The notes: generated by a model from the sequence alone, not told the origin. A stretch of 64,000 bases of DNA from Atrina japonica (GCA_030159075.1 BROG01000508.1:221001-285000); one strand, 5' to 3'. Counted from the first letter of the stretch, positions 40,466-54,285 are shown. Program-made: numbers and translations.

Positions 40466-40711
40466 AATCTAAAAAATCCATTTTGACAGCTTTTATGCCT
40501 TTGATATAGACATGAACAGGACAATGCCAACTAAACTAAACCATCAATATTACTACATTTAAATAGTTGTAATATACCTTGTTTAGCTGTTTATGGTTTT
40601 TATGTGATTAAATAAATTAGCGTCTGGTCAACATAAGATCATTTCACATACAGAAGCAAACTAATAAGTGATAAGCTATAACTATATGGAAACGTATAGT
40701 CGCGTTCGAAG

Positions 40712-40885
40712 TTAACATTTTGCAAATTTTACGGTCGGTATAATTACCTTAGTGGTTGCAACTACGATGCTCAGAAATGTTGAGTATCTTTTTCGATAGA
40801 AGTTGTTGAACTGTTTATAATGACCACGGCACGAATTTATTTCCAATTTGTTTTTTGATTGGACTCCGGTATCACAGTGGGCGTG
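40712..40885 (+). mobile_element. Second retroelement 3'-end fragment
   Basis: ACATTTTGCAAATTTTACGG, TCGGTATAATTAC and AATGTTGAGTATCTTTTTCG match the end of the RT frame at 34,520-34,610, but with frame breaks. Confidence 0.75.
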
Positions 40886-43244
40886 TCCGTATGGCAAGGA
40901 AGGATAACTTCCATGCATTTCGACCCACCAGGTGCGTGTATATCCAATTTCTACTATGTTTGTACACGCTATCATATAAAATGTCAACATCAAAGTCGAA
41001 ATCAAACAAGTGAATAACTATAAACTTAAAGAAATAGAAAATGTGAAAGAAAACACGAGCAAAATAAACAAAGCCATGTGAATCTAACAAATAACTATGA
41101 GTCACACGTTATATGTTAGCAATCGTACATTTTTATAACCATGTAACATGTAGCATCTCATTTATATTCCGGTTGTGTGTGTTATGTTTGTTTTGTGGTT
41201 TTAATATTTCGTCCTGAGGAAGGAGGGACAGGTCGTCTCGAAAATTTGACTTCTCAACCAAAATCCAACATGGTAATACGTCCTTATACTTCATCTACAT
41301 AAGTTCCCACACCGTAGACTAGTTGTACTTCAACCACCTGAGTTGGGTATTGTAATAAAAAGTGAACAGCATAACACGAAGTCCGTAACCCGGAACAGTT
41401 CTAAAACGCGTCTGTCGATACAAGGTCGCGTGCTAATTTAACTTAATTGCACTTAAAGCACGTCTCTTCTGTGCCAACACTACGTTTGGTGTGCACATAT
41501 TAATGTTAAAAACACTGACAATTACAGGTAATGCCCCTTTAAAATAGATTTGTCAATTTGTTCAATTATTTTTGACATATTTATTGTTTCTAAGATGTTT
41601 TTGTTTAAGATGTTTTTCCTCAAGGAAATGCCATAAACCTGACACAGTAGGTATGAAATAAAGTTTTCCCCTCTTTCAATATCTTAATGAAAATTTGATG
41701 CATTTCCCCTATAGATTCCGTCCAGGTTATGACCTTGTCCACGTGTTGTAATTATTATATCTTTGTATGTAATTTTGCTTAATAGAATGGTTCCAAACTG
41801 CATGCTGGCTCTATCATCATGAGAGTACATCACTTTAAATGGTTCTCAATGGGTGCTAATAAAAATAAGATTTTAGGTAATAAAACGCAACAAGGGTTCA
41901 AGTGTCTACGGACATACGGTCACATTTGAACCATTTTCGGGGTCACAGATATGCTGGGCATTCCATTTATCATAAAAATCGTTAAATATTGCATTGTATA
42001 TTAATATTCATTTTGCGTTGTACAACTGTTAAATAGTTTCATCGAGGCGGCACTAAACACTTAAAATTCTATTTCATATTTAATTCTGTTGACAGAATTT
42101 ATTGGTTTTTTTTATATATGTCCTAAACACATTTTATGTTAAGATATCCAAATATATAATTTGACTCATACCAACAGCATAGAAAATTTTCCTGCAGACA
42201 AAATGCTTAAAGCGAATCAAAGTTATCATTCTGACTCTATGTAGGTAAATGGATATGAGATACAAATTGTTGTGTCACAAATATGTTTTGATGCCAACAA
42301 TTTTTTTTTTTCGTTTTTGCTTGACAAATTCCATAATTGATAGTAAATTACCGAATATTTTAAGCGAAAACATCTAGCGCAATGCCTTTTTGATATCAAC
42401 ATACGAAGTCTGGCAGTAACACTTTTCAACGATAAGAATTCAGTTTGTTTATCACTACGACAATAATTCTCAAATGTATGTTTGACAGAAGAATAAATGG
42501 TATTTAATATAAAATATGTCTGCAATTGAATGTTCTAATTAAGTGCATTTAAGATTTGTTGAATCCCGCTGTAAATGTGTTGGCTACTTTTAGTAGAGAA
42601 ATGCACCCAGCAATCGGAATAGCTGGAAAAACTTATGTGTGCAGAATAATTGAGTATTATAGTTTTCAGTATGTTTGTTAAACTTAGCTGTAACTAGCAA
42701 AAATATTGACTTACCTTATTGAAGGAATATACTTAAACAGTTGGCATTTTCAGGCCTACAAACTACCACATAGGTTCAGATACAATAATCATAAAAAAAC
42801 TGAAAAAATGTATTCCTTGCCCAAATTTCTTCATAATCCTTACACAAATTTCGCGAATATTATAACCCCGGCTATTTTGAATTAATATTTCATTCCCCAT
42901 TACTTTTTTGTTTGTATACCCGATTACAATTTACGATGGCAAGTGACTGACACCAAACCAAACCAAACCAAACCACATGTCTAATAGGTTTATATTTGTA
43001 AGTGCATATTGTTATACAGGTGAATGTACAAGTCCGTATATACAATTAATTAACTATCATAAATAAATTTTTTGGGGGTACTACTTTTGACTGTTGCATT
43101 TTTTAAAAATGATAAATGATTTAGATGATCTTGTTAACCACAAAAGATTCATTAAAGAGTCATCAATGTCTATGTTTTAAAATGCCTGTAAATTACATGT
43201 AAATTACGTGTACAATGTATGTTATTTGATGTAAATGATTTATT
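40886..43244. other. Intergenic, no gene seen
   Basis: 41,200-41,260 has CCTGAGGAAGGAGGGACAGG next to TCTCGAAAATTTGAC, the sort of sequence found near the 3' ends of retroelement ORFs. Near 42,956-42,973 an AACCA repeat of about four units. Nothing else. Confidence 0.4.
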
Positions 43245-45220
43245 ATATATCTTTGTTGTAATTATATCAGAGGTTATTTGTCATATATCATTGTTGTAAT
43301 TGTATCAGACTTTTTCATATATATTCTTGTTTATAATTGTTTTGTAGACCATCATATATTGTTGTAATTGTATCGTGGCCGATATATCATATATCTTTGT
43401 TGTAATTGTATCGTGGTCGATATATCATATATCTTTGTTGTAATTATATCGTGGCCGATATATCATATATCTTTGTTGTAATTGTATCGTGATCGATATA
43501 TCATCTATCTTTGTTGTAATTGTATCGTGACCAATATATCATATATCTTTGTTGTAATTATATCGTGGCCGATATATCATATATCTTTGGTGTAATTGTA
43601 TCGTGGTCGATATATCATATATCTTTGTTAAAATTGTATCGTGACCAATATATCATATATCTTTGTTGTTATTATATCGTGGCCGATATATCATATATCT
43701 TTGTTGTAATTATATCGTGGCCGATATATCATATATCTTTGTTGTAATTATATCGTGGCTGATATATCATCTATCTTTGTTGTAATTGTATCGTGAACAA
43801 TATATCATATGTCTTTGTTGTAATTATATCGTGGCCGATATATCATATATCTTTGCTGTAATTGTATCGTGGTCGATATATCATATATCTTTGTTGAAAT
43901 TGTATCGTGACCAATATATCATATATCTTTGTTGTAATTATATCGTGACCGATATATCATATATCTTTGTTGTAATTATATCGTGGCCGATACATCATAT
44001 ATCTTTGTTGTAATTATATCTTGGCTGATATATCATATATCTTTGTTGTAATTGTATCGTGGTCGATATATCATATATCTTTGTTGTAACTTTATCAGAT
44101 GTTATTTGTCATATATCCTAATTGTAACTGTATCAGAGGTTATTTGTCATATATCCTATCAGAGGTTATTTGTCATATATCCTAATTGTAACTGTATCAG
44201 AGGTTATTTGTCATATATCCTAATTGTAACTGTATCAGATGTTATTTGTCATATATCCTAATTGTAACTGTATCAGATGTTATTTGTCATATATCCTAAA
44301 TGTAACTGTATCAGAGGTTATTTGTCATATATCCTATCAGAGGTTATTTGTCATATATCCTAATTGTAACTGTATCAGAGGTTATTTGTCATATATCCTA
44401 ATTGTAACTGTATCAGATGTTATTCGTCATATATCCTAATTGTAACTGCATCAGAGGTTACTTGTCATATATCCTAATTGTAACTTTATCAGAGGTTGTT
44501 TGTCATATATCCTAATTGTAACTGTATCAGAGGTTATTTGTCATATATCCTATCAGAGGTTACTTGTCATATATCCTAATTGTAACTGTATCAGAGGTTA
44601 TTTGTCATATATCCTAATTGTAACTGTATCAGAGGTTATTTGTCATATATCCTTAATGTAACTGTATCAGAGGTTATTTGTCATATATCCTTAATGTAAC
44701 TGTATCAGAGGTTATTTGTCATATATCCTTAATGTAACTGTATCAGAGGTTATTTGTCATATATCCTAATTGTAACTGTATCAGAGGTTATTTGTCATAT
44801 ATCCTTAATGTAACTGTATCAGAGGTTATTTGTCATATATCCTAATTGTAACTGTATCAGAGGTTATTTGTCATATATCCTTAATGTAACTGTATCAGAG
44901 GTTATTTGTCATATATCCTTAATGTAACTGTATCAGAGGTTACTTGTCATATATCCTTAATGTAACTGTATCAGAGGTTACTTGTCATATATCCTTAATG
45001 TAACTGTATCAGAGGTTATTTGTCATATATCCTTAATGTAACTGTATCAGAGGTTATTTGTCATATATCCTTAATGTAACTGTATCAGAGGTTACTTGTC
45101 ATATATCCTTAATGTAACTGTATCAGAGGTTACTTGTCATATATCCTTGCTATAATTGTATCAGAGGTTGTTTGTCATAAATCATTGTTGTAATTGTATC
45201 AGAGTTTATTTATCATATAG
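43245..45220. repeat. 38-bp satellite array of about 50 units
   Basis: Two subfamilies: left (43,370-44,090) with ATCGTGGCCGATATATCATA, right (44,090-45,170) with GTATCAGAGGTTATTTGTCA. In the left part seven units form a 266-bp higher-order repeat (43,501-43,766 and 43,767-44,032, including the same variant order). In the right part a shortened unit (CCTATCAGAGG) recurs at about 44,154, 44,333 and 44,548. Open frames here exist only because 38 bp cycles all three phases. Confidence 0.97.
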
Positions 45221-45483
45221 CAAATTATTGTTTTTATTTTATATGAATTCTTAACGGTTCACATTAATAAGACAAATGTATGAAACTTGAATGGCGTAAT
45301 GAATTACTTTTCATTACATTTTAATTTTTATTCTATTCTATCTTGTTGCTGGTTCTAGAATTGCCATGAGCAAGATGTTTAATTTTTATTAATTAAGATA
45401 TACATAATCAAATTGAAAATTTTATCGATATGATATAAAAATGTTCAAACTACATATTCTGAATCACATATTGTTTTAATATT

Positions 45484-45725
45484 AAAAGGGATTTTAACTG
45501 TGTTTTTCAAACAAAAAAAATCTATATTTACTTCAAAGAATAAAGTTGAATTAATCATATGCAAACGAATAATTGCCAAACTCTGATTTTTTTCAAGCAA
45601 ATTTCACAAACTTTGTAGGAATATAAGAATTTTAAAGTATTTTTTGTGTTGTACATCATTCTGTGTAGTCAAAAAAGAATATTTCTTATGAAAAAAAAAA
45701 CCCACAGCTAATGCCTCTATAAACT
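45484..45725. mobile_element. MITE relative of 35,080-35,462
   Basis: The left end TAAAAGGGATTTTAACTGTG and right end CACAGCTAATGCCTCTATAA resemble the terminal repeats. The inner CTTTGTAGGAATATAAGAAT is in the opposite orientation to 35,183. Confidence 0.6.
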
Positions 45726-46559
45726 AAGATGACTATAATGCTAATATTTTCTGAAATAATTTCTATATTTTAGAACTCGAATAAGCAACATCCGTGGTGG
45801 AAGTATACCTCTTAAAACAGGTGGAATATAATCTGCCCAAAACCCAGCAGCTCGCGAGTCACAGCATGTTATCAAATTTGTCTATAATGACCCCAAATCT
45901 CCATAATTTGTTCCCAGCTTGTAAATATAAATGTCGTGGAGCAACTGGCACTAGACTTCGTATGTAGCATAGACACATCGTGTACTTGCTTTTCAAACAT
46001 TGAACACATTATTTATGTTCCTCGATGTTTTATTTCTCCTTTTTTACTTTTAACGACTTAGCCTTATTATCGTAAAATCGTTCTCGTGTATATTACAGTT
46101 TCTCTAGAAGCATAGTAATATTTATCTCAAAAATTAAGTTCTTAACAATATACGGGATGTTATGAATCTTAAAATTCTCATTGTGTTTTGTCTTTTCTTT
46201 TCATTTTTAGCTTCTTATTTCAACACGATTCCGCACGATGATGTACGATCTACAACAGATCGGCATTGTACGTGGATACAATGCTAACATACTGCGGTAG
46301 ATCTGTATAACACGTGGGTACATATCGGGGTACAAAACCTAATATTATAAATCACCAGAACACCTGAGTATACATCGGGGTACAGAATATAATATTATAA
46401 ATCGCTATAACACCACAAAATATTATAAATCTGTATAAAATGTACATAGGTACATATCATGGTGCTAACATACTACGGTAGAAAAACCTCTAGTCTAGCA
46501 GTGTTAATGATATGGGCATATGCAATGAATGAAAAGAGCTAAATGATCTGATTGATATC
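45726..46559. other. Intergenic, no gene seen
   Basis: 46,320-46,450 has short imperfect repeats (GGGTACA(T/G)A, AATATTATAAATC); nothing coding. Confidence 0.45.
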
Positions 46560-46995
46560 TGAAAAAACACCTGCTTTGTTTAAAACATGGGCGCAGTCAT
46601 TTTGGACATTCAAAGTTTTGCGGAGGGGAATGATCCAGGTGACGTGATCGGTGTTTAAATGAAAAATCAGTTTTATTATTGATAAGTGAAATTAAGGTGA
46701 CAAAAAGATACATGGATATTAGTAAAACTTTGCAACTTATAGGGTTTACGGTTGAAAAATGTTAAGGGAGTGGTCAGATGAGAATGCATATTTTCTTTCA
46801 GTGCGGAATACTACAGGTTGTAAACAAGTGAAAATTCGAAGTAGAAATACAATGGCAATCTATACTTTTGATTGCAAATTTAGAGTATTGATCTTTCAGC
46901 ACAGGGTACTGATTTGACCAACATGTAATAAACATGGGAGTGACATTGACCTGAAGTTTTGTGAATGAAGCCTATGGGGAAATATTTGGTGATGT
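46560..46995 (+). repeat. Dispersed repeat D, left arm of an inverted pair
   Basis: Matches the reverse of 53,487-53,940 along its length: ACATGGGCGCAG, CATGGGAGTGACA, GCGGAATACTAC, GTAAACAAGTGAAAATT. A partial further copy follows at 47,005-47,195. Confidence 0.85.
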
Positions 46996-46999
46996 CTGT

Positions 47000-47200
47000 C
47001 CATATGAATAAATATATATTTGCCAAACACAGAAGTGAAATTAAGCCGATGAAACATACATGGACGTTGAACGAAATATAGGATAACTTGATCAGAATTT
47101 GGAAGGAGCGACAGAATGAAAAAAAAAAATTTCTTGGATATGACAATTTGTAAATAGTCGGAATTCTTGGTAAAAATTCGGCAGCCACCTAAATTTTAAC
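47000..47200 (+). repeat. Partial tandem copy of repeat D
   Basis: AGAAGTGAAATTAAG and GA(A)ACATACATGGA repeat the order seen at 46,685-46,720. Confidence 0.5.
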
Positions 47201-47534
47201 AGTGGTTTTGTTCTCACATATTGGTCTCCAAGAGCAGGTTAATAATGGATTTTATCCAAATCTAACATTTGATTGACATTGACCTAGAATCAGGTGAATT
47301 AGCATTGCGGTCCAATGGATAATACATGTATTTGCCTTACTCAACATGTTTTGTAGAAATTTTGATTGGGTTTTATGCAAGACAAACAATTCAAATGTCG
47401 GCCAAAGCGTTATCGCATTTGAAAATAAAAAACTGTTTTTAGATAAACACTTTGAAATATTGCGAGTTAATTTTTAACGTTTAAATGTTCTAAAGTTTTA
47501 TTGTAGCAGCCTTTGTCTTCCTTTCGATAGAAGC
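47200..47534. other. Intergenic, no gene seen
   Basis: Nothing recognisable. Confidence 0.5.
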
Positions 47535-47575
<41 letters not shown>

Positions 47576-47836
47576 TAACAATGAATGGTGCCACTGTCGT
47601 CGCAGTCGCCGCCGCCGATGATGGTTAAAATGCTGCTCTGGATGATGATGATGATGGTGATGGTGATGCTGATGCTGATGCTAATGATGATGATGATGAT
47701 GGTGAGGAGGAGGAGGAAGAGGAGAAGGAGGAGAATGATGTTGGTGCTGCTGCTCCTGATACTGATGCTACTGATGATAATGATGATGCTGTTGCTTCTG
47801 TTGCTGCTGCTGCTGCTGCTGATGATGATGATGATG
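47535..47836. repeat. Trinucleotide repeats AAT, GAT, GAG, GCT
   Basis: AATAAT run, then interrupted GAT/GGT/GCT/GAG triplets. Confidence 0.93.
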
Positions 47837-48889
47837 GGAAACCGGAAAAAAATCTACAAAAATATTGTCCTGTACTCAAATTGAAAATTACTTAAAGACG
47901 TTATTATAAACTGCTTAACCCTATTCAGAAAAATGCCTTCCATCCATATCCATTTATTTTCACCTCTTCATTTTATTACCGAACCATAAAATAATATAAT
48001 CAATATAAATGCTTCTTATATCATTCCTTTCATATATTTGCAGCTTAAATTCAAAATTACCGGTATATACTTACCATTAAGTTTCAGTTCAGAAATTATA
48101 GGAACAATGCATATTAATATATGAATAAATAGAAAAAATCAATTACAAAGACAACAACACTAATAAGACGCTTCGTTAGTCATCCACTTTTTACCCCGAA
48201 ATAAACGGCAATTTTCACCAGAATTAATTTTTTTTCTTTCAAATACGTTACTTTCAACAAGCCATGTTTCTGAAATGTGTACGCACGAAATGATCAATCA
48301 CATATTTATAAATTAACAAAGTATGGATAACTCGTACAGACATACGATACAAAATGGAGACCTAGCGAGTGTATCTGCTAGCATGTTTTGCTACTTCAAT
48401 TAGACATTTGAAAGTGTTGCTTTAATTTCCTAGGCGTAATAAAACTTCATGTTCCTAACAACACCAATCATATTATCTTTCGTCATCTCAAACTGCTTTT
48501 GACACCCCAGGACTTTGATCGACTTGTATCCTCAGTTTCAATATGTGTATCTCACTTCGAATTCATTTTCCTGCCATCAAACCTTTCTTTGAGTGGTCAT
48601 CTATCTGTCCGAAACAAATTACGGACAACTGTTGGTGGTCACGCTGTGCTCATGATCTGTTTTTCCATGTCAACAACCTTAATTAACAGAGATAATTGTA
48701 AGTTACGACTTGTCACTTTACTGCAAGAAGAGAGCAGATAAATTTACAAATTAAATTAATGCTATTTGCGATGGTGCATCTTGATAACAGAGCACGATGT
48801 TCTTTAATGTCTCCGCTGGACAGTAGCTATGAAAGAAGCATAATAGGAATATAATAGATAACATTATTGCCGTTTATTTGCCGTATATA
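47837..48889. other. Intergenic, no clear gene
   Basis: An 80-codon frame at 48,499-48,741 has mixed composition but no domain that I recognise and no good splice sites. Confidence 0.4.
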
Positions 48890-49080
48890 TGAATTTGACT
48901 GTGGACTCACGGCAGTTTGACCGGTTAACAGGGGTTGCTTATTCCTCCATGGCACCTGATCCCACCTCTGGATTTCCAGAGGTCCGTGTTTTTCCAATAT
49001 TCACCAAATTTGTATCTGTATCATGGACATCCTGAAAATTTATACTTTGGTATTTGATATTTTTATACATTCTATACAAT
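48890..49080 (+). mobile_element. Retroelement 3'-end fragment
   Basis: TGTGGACTCACGGCAG, CTCCATGGCACCTGATCCCA, CCAGAGGTCCGTGTTT and TTTATACTTTGGTATTTGAT match 34,673-34,850. Confidence 0.82.
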
Positions 49081-49369
49081 CGTTATATCACCACTCGAAA
49101 AAGTGTAAATCTTGGTAACTCGTCACAAGTTTGACCTGTATTATGTATATTTTACTCATTTATTTATAAAAATATATGACAAAAAAATCACTATCCGTGT
49201 ATGGTGTAAACCTTGCCCAAACCAGTCTCACTTCCTATTTTGGTTTATCTGGAAAAGTATATTTTTTCATAATGTTTAAAAAAAAGTATGGCATTACGTT
49301 TATTTAGTTATGACATACATGTATATGCTACGATAAATGACAATATGTGAAGCGATATTTTGTATAAAA

Positions 49370-49482
49370 ATATGATGATGATGATGATGATAATGATGAT
49401 GATGATGATGATGACAACGACGACGACGACGATGACAATAAAAATATATATGTAAATAATAATAATAATAATAATAATAGTA

Positions 49483-49513
<31 letters not shown>

Positions 49514-49535
49514 AAATAATAATAATAATAATAAC

Positions 49536-49582
<47 letters not shown>

Positions 49583-49622
49583 TAACATTAATAATAATAA
49601 TAAAAGAAGAAGAAGAAGATAT
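49370..49622. repeat. GAT / AAT / GAA trinucleotide repeats
   Basis: GAT, CGA, AAT and GAA runs; the 154-codon reverse frame is poly-Ile from the repeat. Confidence 0.95.
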
Positions 49623-51020
49623 TATGATAATATTATTATTATAATTAATTGACGAAAGTTTATTTGTATTCTGATAACATAGATAACGCCTTGGATATAA
49701 AAACTCTCTTGTAGTAAACATTAGTATTAATAAAATGATACATTGTTTCGTAAAATGTAAATCTCTATTCATATTTCACAGAAAATTGGAATTTTATCGA
49801 TGTTCATCTTGATGACAAACAAATTTGAAACGTTTTATCGCATGTCTATCACAGAAAGCAGTTCTATAAATAAATTAAACAACGACATCGTAGTATTATA
49901 TTTAGACATATACAAAACAATCTACATCAGGATTTATATTCTGAGATTTTATATAATCTTATCATTTCATATAATTCTTTTAATAGCTATATTATCTAGC
50001 AGCTGTCTTCAAAAGGAACTTTTTTTCTGTCATCATCCAGACGCCTGTTCTTTTTATTCACCCTGAGAAAGAATTTTTTACACAATTCTCATAACATTTT
50101 ATAATTTGGAAATTGACTCCCGTACATAAACTCCCCTTTTATAATCATTCATCATTCATTTAGCAACTAATAATTCTATCTTCACCACAAGTTGCATAAT
50201 GAAACCTCAGGCCTTCGCCATGACGTAAATTTGTAAAACTGCAGGGTTTGGTTTAAGTTTAAAACTAAGCACTATTATATAAGCTCATAAAACCTCTAAA
50301 AACGCCAAGCTGTTCTTGACATTTCGAATGAGAATTCATTAAGTTTCTAACAAACCCTTGGCGTTTTGGCGATATCCCACAAGGCTTTTATTAATAATCA
50401 CCTTTTCTCACGTTTTCTGGTTAAATAAAGCATTTACTATTTATGAATTTTAGAAATTAAATAAGTTAAAAAGCAACATATGTAACGAAACAGGTTGTCT
50501 CGCCTCGGAGTAGCTCGGTTTCTAAACTTAATATATATGAGAAACTGTCGGATATTGTTTTCTCAGTACAACAAGGAATAATAATTAATGTGCACTGGTG
50601 TATTTCATTAAGAGATTTTCTTCTTTTATATATTTCGTTTAATAATATGCACATAAAGATACTTTAAATATACTTGCACTTCAAATTATTTTCCTCGGGC
50701 CGCATTTATGTCTGAAATTCGTTCTTCTTTCCTTTCATTCCATATCATTTTAAAAACTTTTTATCGTTATGTTGTTGTTGTATTTGTATAGGATTTATAT
50801 TATACAATATTTATCGCTGGTAAATATCGTGTTCATTAAGTGTATTTAAGTACACAGAGAAACCAAAATTTACAGTAAAATTTTACAATATTACAATAAT
50901 CAGAATTCCGATACCAAACTATCAATAATTTGAGACCAGAGTCCAATAAAGTTGTTTTGAAAATCGGCATTTTGTGCAGTTTTATACTCATAAATAGTCA
51001 TGTTAAAGCCATTTCGAGTT
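49623..51020. other. Intergenic, no gene seen
   Basis: A loose inverted repeat around AACGCCAAG (50,304) and CTTGGCGTT (50,357); otherwise empty. Confidence 0.45.
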
Positions 51021-51029
51021 TTATTACCA

Positions 51030-51252
51030 TGTAAAGAGACATTTTAGCGAAGAGTAGATTTTGGCATTATTTGCGAATTCGTTGAGATCGCTAAAATTGA
51101 ATATTGTTAACAATTCATTCCTCGTCTAAGGTAAGAGTTATCTTTATTTTAATCATCAAATCGTTAAAATTACTTCTTGCTAAAATTATATGAAATATTT
51201 TAGGAGATAACGCTAAATTTGCGTCTCGCTAAAATGTCCAATTATACGGTAT
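51030..51252. repeat. Inverted-repeat element with GACATTTTAGCGA ends
   Basis: GACATTTTAGCGA at 51,039 and TCGCTAAAATGTC at 51,226 are inverted. Internal GCTAAAAT motifs recur. MITE-like. Confidence 0.6.
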
Positions 51253-53005
51253 GTTAAGCGATCACCCTTAAATAAAAACCCTATCTTTCTATCAGAAAAA
51301 AAACAACAGAAAGTTTATAAGACATTTTTAGGAAAACCTATACAATTAAATGCCCTTTAATGTAAAAAAAAAAATTTTAAAAAAACTTGTAAAAACCATC
51401 TTGATAAATAACCTATAAAATAATATTTTTAATATTGACGAAGAAAAATATTCATCTTTAACTGTTCATTTAGGATTTTCAATCCTAGATGTTTGTATTT
51501 TGTCTGTTTTATGATCTCAAAACCAATTTGTCAGCCGACGTTGAACAGAAAGAAACTTGGAATGGCCTAACCCTGCATTTGTAAATAATTTACTTATGCC
51601 ATTAAGTAATGTATATCACTGCGGTTTCTACAGCGTTGAATGTCGATTTTTAAAAATTACAATAATCCCAACACATATGTTGTCACCAACAGTATTTACT
51701 TGCATAAAAAATTAGTTAACTTTTTCGGAATACAAAGCTAAAGGACAATGTTGATTTTATCAATTAGAACGCCGATTATAGCCAAACCAATTTATATCGT
51801 TTTACCAATTAATTCTATTGACTGTGAAGTTACATTATATAATTTATAAATGTTTTGCCTTTCTTTTTTCCATTCTTGTATTTTTCATTTTCTTTCTTTC
51901 GTCTGTACTTGTATTTCATAATTTGCATGTATATTTTATATTTTTCAGTGTATCTAAGTGTAAAATATAGTTGGATAATTTGACAATGTTGCTGTTTTGA
52001 AATGAATTCAGTTTTAAAAATAAACTAATTTTAATGATAGATAAGCTATAAGTAATAACAAACATTATGTTTAGAAAAGGTAAATAAACAAAACAAACGC
52101 ATTAATTTATTATATGTGTTTATTGTTGTCTGGTGTAAGTTTGTATCCTTGATATTTGATCGCGTGTGTACAAAACTGACTGAGTGTCAGACATGTAAAT
52201 TATCATGGAGTTTTTAAATAATTGCCCCTCTGGCTCTTGCAGTTCAGAAGATATATTCAATGCGGTATTTGAGGAATCGTTACAGAAACTGCTTAAAATT
52301 CTTCTAAACTCGATCAATCAGGTACTCAAATGCTGATGGTAGATTATCCCGATGTCTGACGAGCCATTGGAATTCATCGTTCAGTTTATGGCCCGTTCAG
52401 AATGGCAACCATACAGAAAATTGGCTTTATTTCAGACCGACCAAAGCTTTCTTTGAGATTGAGAAACTTAAGGAAACTTCATATATTTTCTTCCAGACTT
52501 TATCAAAGAAACGAAAATTTTATCAGGTATAAAATCTGACATGCGATATATTTCCATTAATAATAAAGTAACCATCAAGTCTTGTTCAACTAGCATGCTC
52601 TCTTAGAATTAACTGCTTAAATCTTACCCTTTCCATTACTTACATTTCAAAATCGTGACCTCGATAGTCAAGAATTTGACCCGAATTTAAAATAAATTGG
52701 TAAAGTGCTTGTTATAAATATTTGCAAAAAGATACCATCATTTTCATGCAGGTTTCTGTAATTTCTGAGATTTCCTGATACAAGTCTGTATTTTTTGTTT
52801 AAGTAATGTCGCGTGTTTACGACCTATATTAAGGTTGATTGTCATCAAGAGGATACGTTTGACTACTACAGTAATAAAGTGGATCAATTGCTTCAAAAGT
52901 GTAGCAATAAAAATGACGGAATTGAACTTTTTCATTGTCCAAACATGTTTACCAAGATAGGAATAAATATTTTCCTGTCTGGTTGTCTCCATACAGCAGA
53001 CCACC

Positions 53006-53007
<2 letters not shown>
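51253..53007. other. Intergenic, no gene seen
   Basis: Only short frames without recognised domains. Confidence 0.45.
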
Positions 53008-53046
<39 letters not shown>

Positions 53047-53062
53047 GACAGAGAGAGAGAGC
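53008..53062. repeat. GA microsatellite
   Basis: GA run with GACA interruptions. Confidence 0.95.
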
Positions 53063-53486
53063 GACTGTGTTAAATTGATCAATCCAAAAGTCAAATTATA
53101 ACTTTAGTATTAATATGTTTATAATGTTCTTCAAGGAACTGTTTTGATGAATGTATCTCACTTCATTTGGTATTTATTCGGTTTCATTATTTTTTTATTA
53201 CGAATACATGATCACATTAAGCCTGAAGCTGGAGTTTCTTCACTTCGTCTGATTCAATATTCAATATTTTCACTCATGCTAAAAATCGGTAAAAATTTGC
53301 GTTACAAACAATTTCTGAGTTTATTAACGCAGTTGTATTTGTTCAAGAGACACATGTGGATATACTGCACATATAATTCTAATATAAAGAACAATAAATA
53401 TATTTATATACACTTTTACGTATGTATTTATCCGCTTCACATTATATGTATAAAGTACGCCGTAAATGATCAGGACAGACACCACC

Positions 53487-53940
53487 AAATATTTTCCCAT
53501 AGGCCTCAATGCTAATTTACAAAACTTCAGGTCACTGTCACTCCCATGTTTATTATATCTGGGTCAAATAAGTACCCTGTGGTGAAAGATCAAAATTTTT
53601 GATAACAAAATTTGCAATCAAAAGTATAGGTTGCCGTTGCATTTTTACTTCAAATTTTCACTTGTTTACAACTCGTAGTATTCCACACCAAAGGAAAATA
53701 TCTGTTCTCATATGACCCCTCCCTTTCAATTTTCAACCGTCAACCCTATAATTTCCAAAGCACTACCAATATTCATGTATCTTTTTTATCACCTTTATTT
53801 CACTTATTAATGGCAAAAACTAATTTTTTCATTTAATGACCAATCCGATCACTGGGCTCATTTTACCCTCCGCACAACTTTGGGTGTCCAAAATGTCTGC
53901 GCCCATGTTGTAAACAAAGCTGGTGTTTTTCCATCACATA
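53487..53940 (-). repeat. Dispersed repeat D, right arm of the inverted pair
   Basis: Reverse complement of 46,560-46,995: CCCATGTTTATTA, CACTTGTTTACAAC and TGTCTGCGCCCATG(T). Confidence 0.85.
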
Positions 53941-54061
53941 TATAGAAAGTACAAGAGACACAGTTGCTGATTCAAATAATGATACTGATAATTATAAATA
54001 CAACAAAAATATAATGATTATAAAAATGATAATGATATTGATCAATAAATGTATAATCATT

Positions 54062-54110
54062 TTGAGCTTTATAACTTTGGTATTATGTTTATAATATTTA
54101 TTTATGTTTA
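54062..54110 (+). mobile_element. Short hammerhead-element fragment starting at the cleavage site
   Basis: Starts with TTGAGC and continues ATAACTTTGGTATTATGTTT to ATATTTAT. This is exactly the stretch that follows the ribozyme cut in the other copies, and is opposite in strand to the dimer at 54,314-54,717. Confidence 0.6.
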
Positions 54111-54185
54111 TGAATTTTGTCTGTATGCTTATTGTGGTCAATTTATAGATAATAACTGCATAAAACATGTCATTTAAATGTAAGT

Positions 54186-54189
<4 letters not shown>

Positions 54190-54279
<90 letters not shown>

Positions 54280-54285
54280 TATATA
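54190..54285. repeat. TA microsatellite
   Basis: TA run with one G. Confidence 0.97.

Noticed and set aside
43520..44439. Repeat-protein-like frames rich in YIIYLCC and CNCIRGYLSYIL
   Set aside because: The 38-bp satellite cycles through all three frames, so open frames arise without coding.
43245..45220. CRISPR-like array
   Set aside because: No unique spacers, the units are contiguous, and the genome is eukaryotic.
47585..47884. 99-codon Met/Leu-rich frame
   Set aside because: GAT/GCT trinucleotide repeat.
49308..49772. 154-codon poly-isoleucine frame
   Set aside because: AAT/GAT repeat on the reverse strand.
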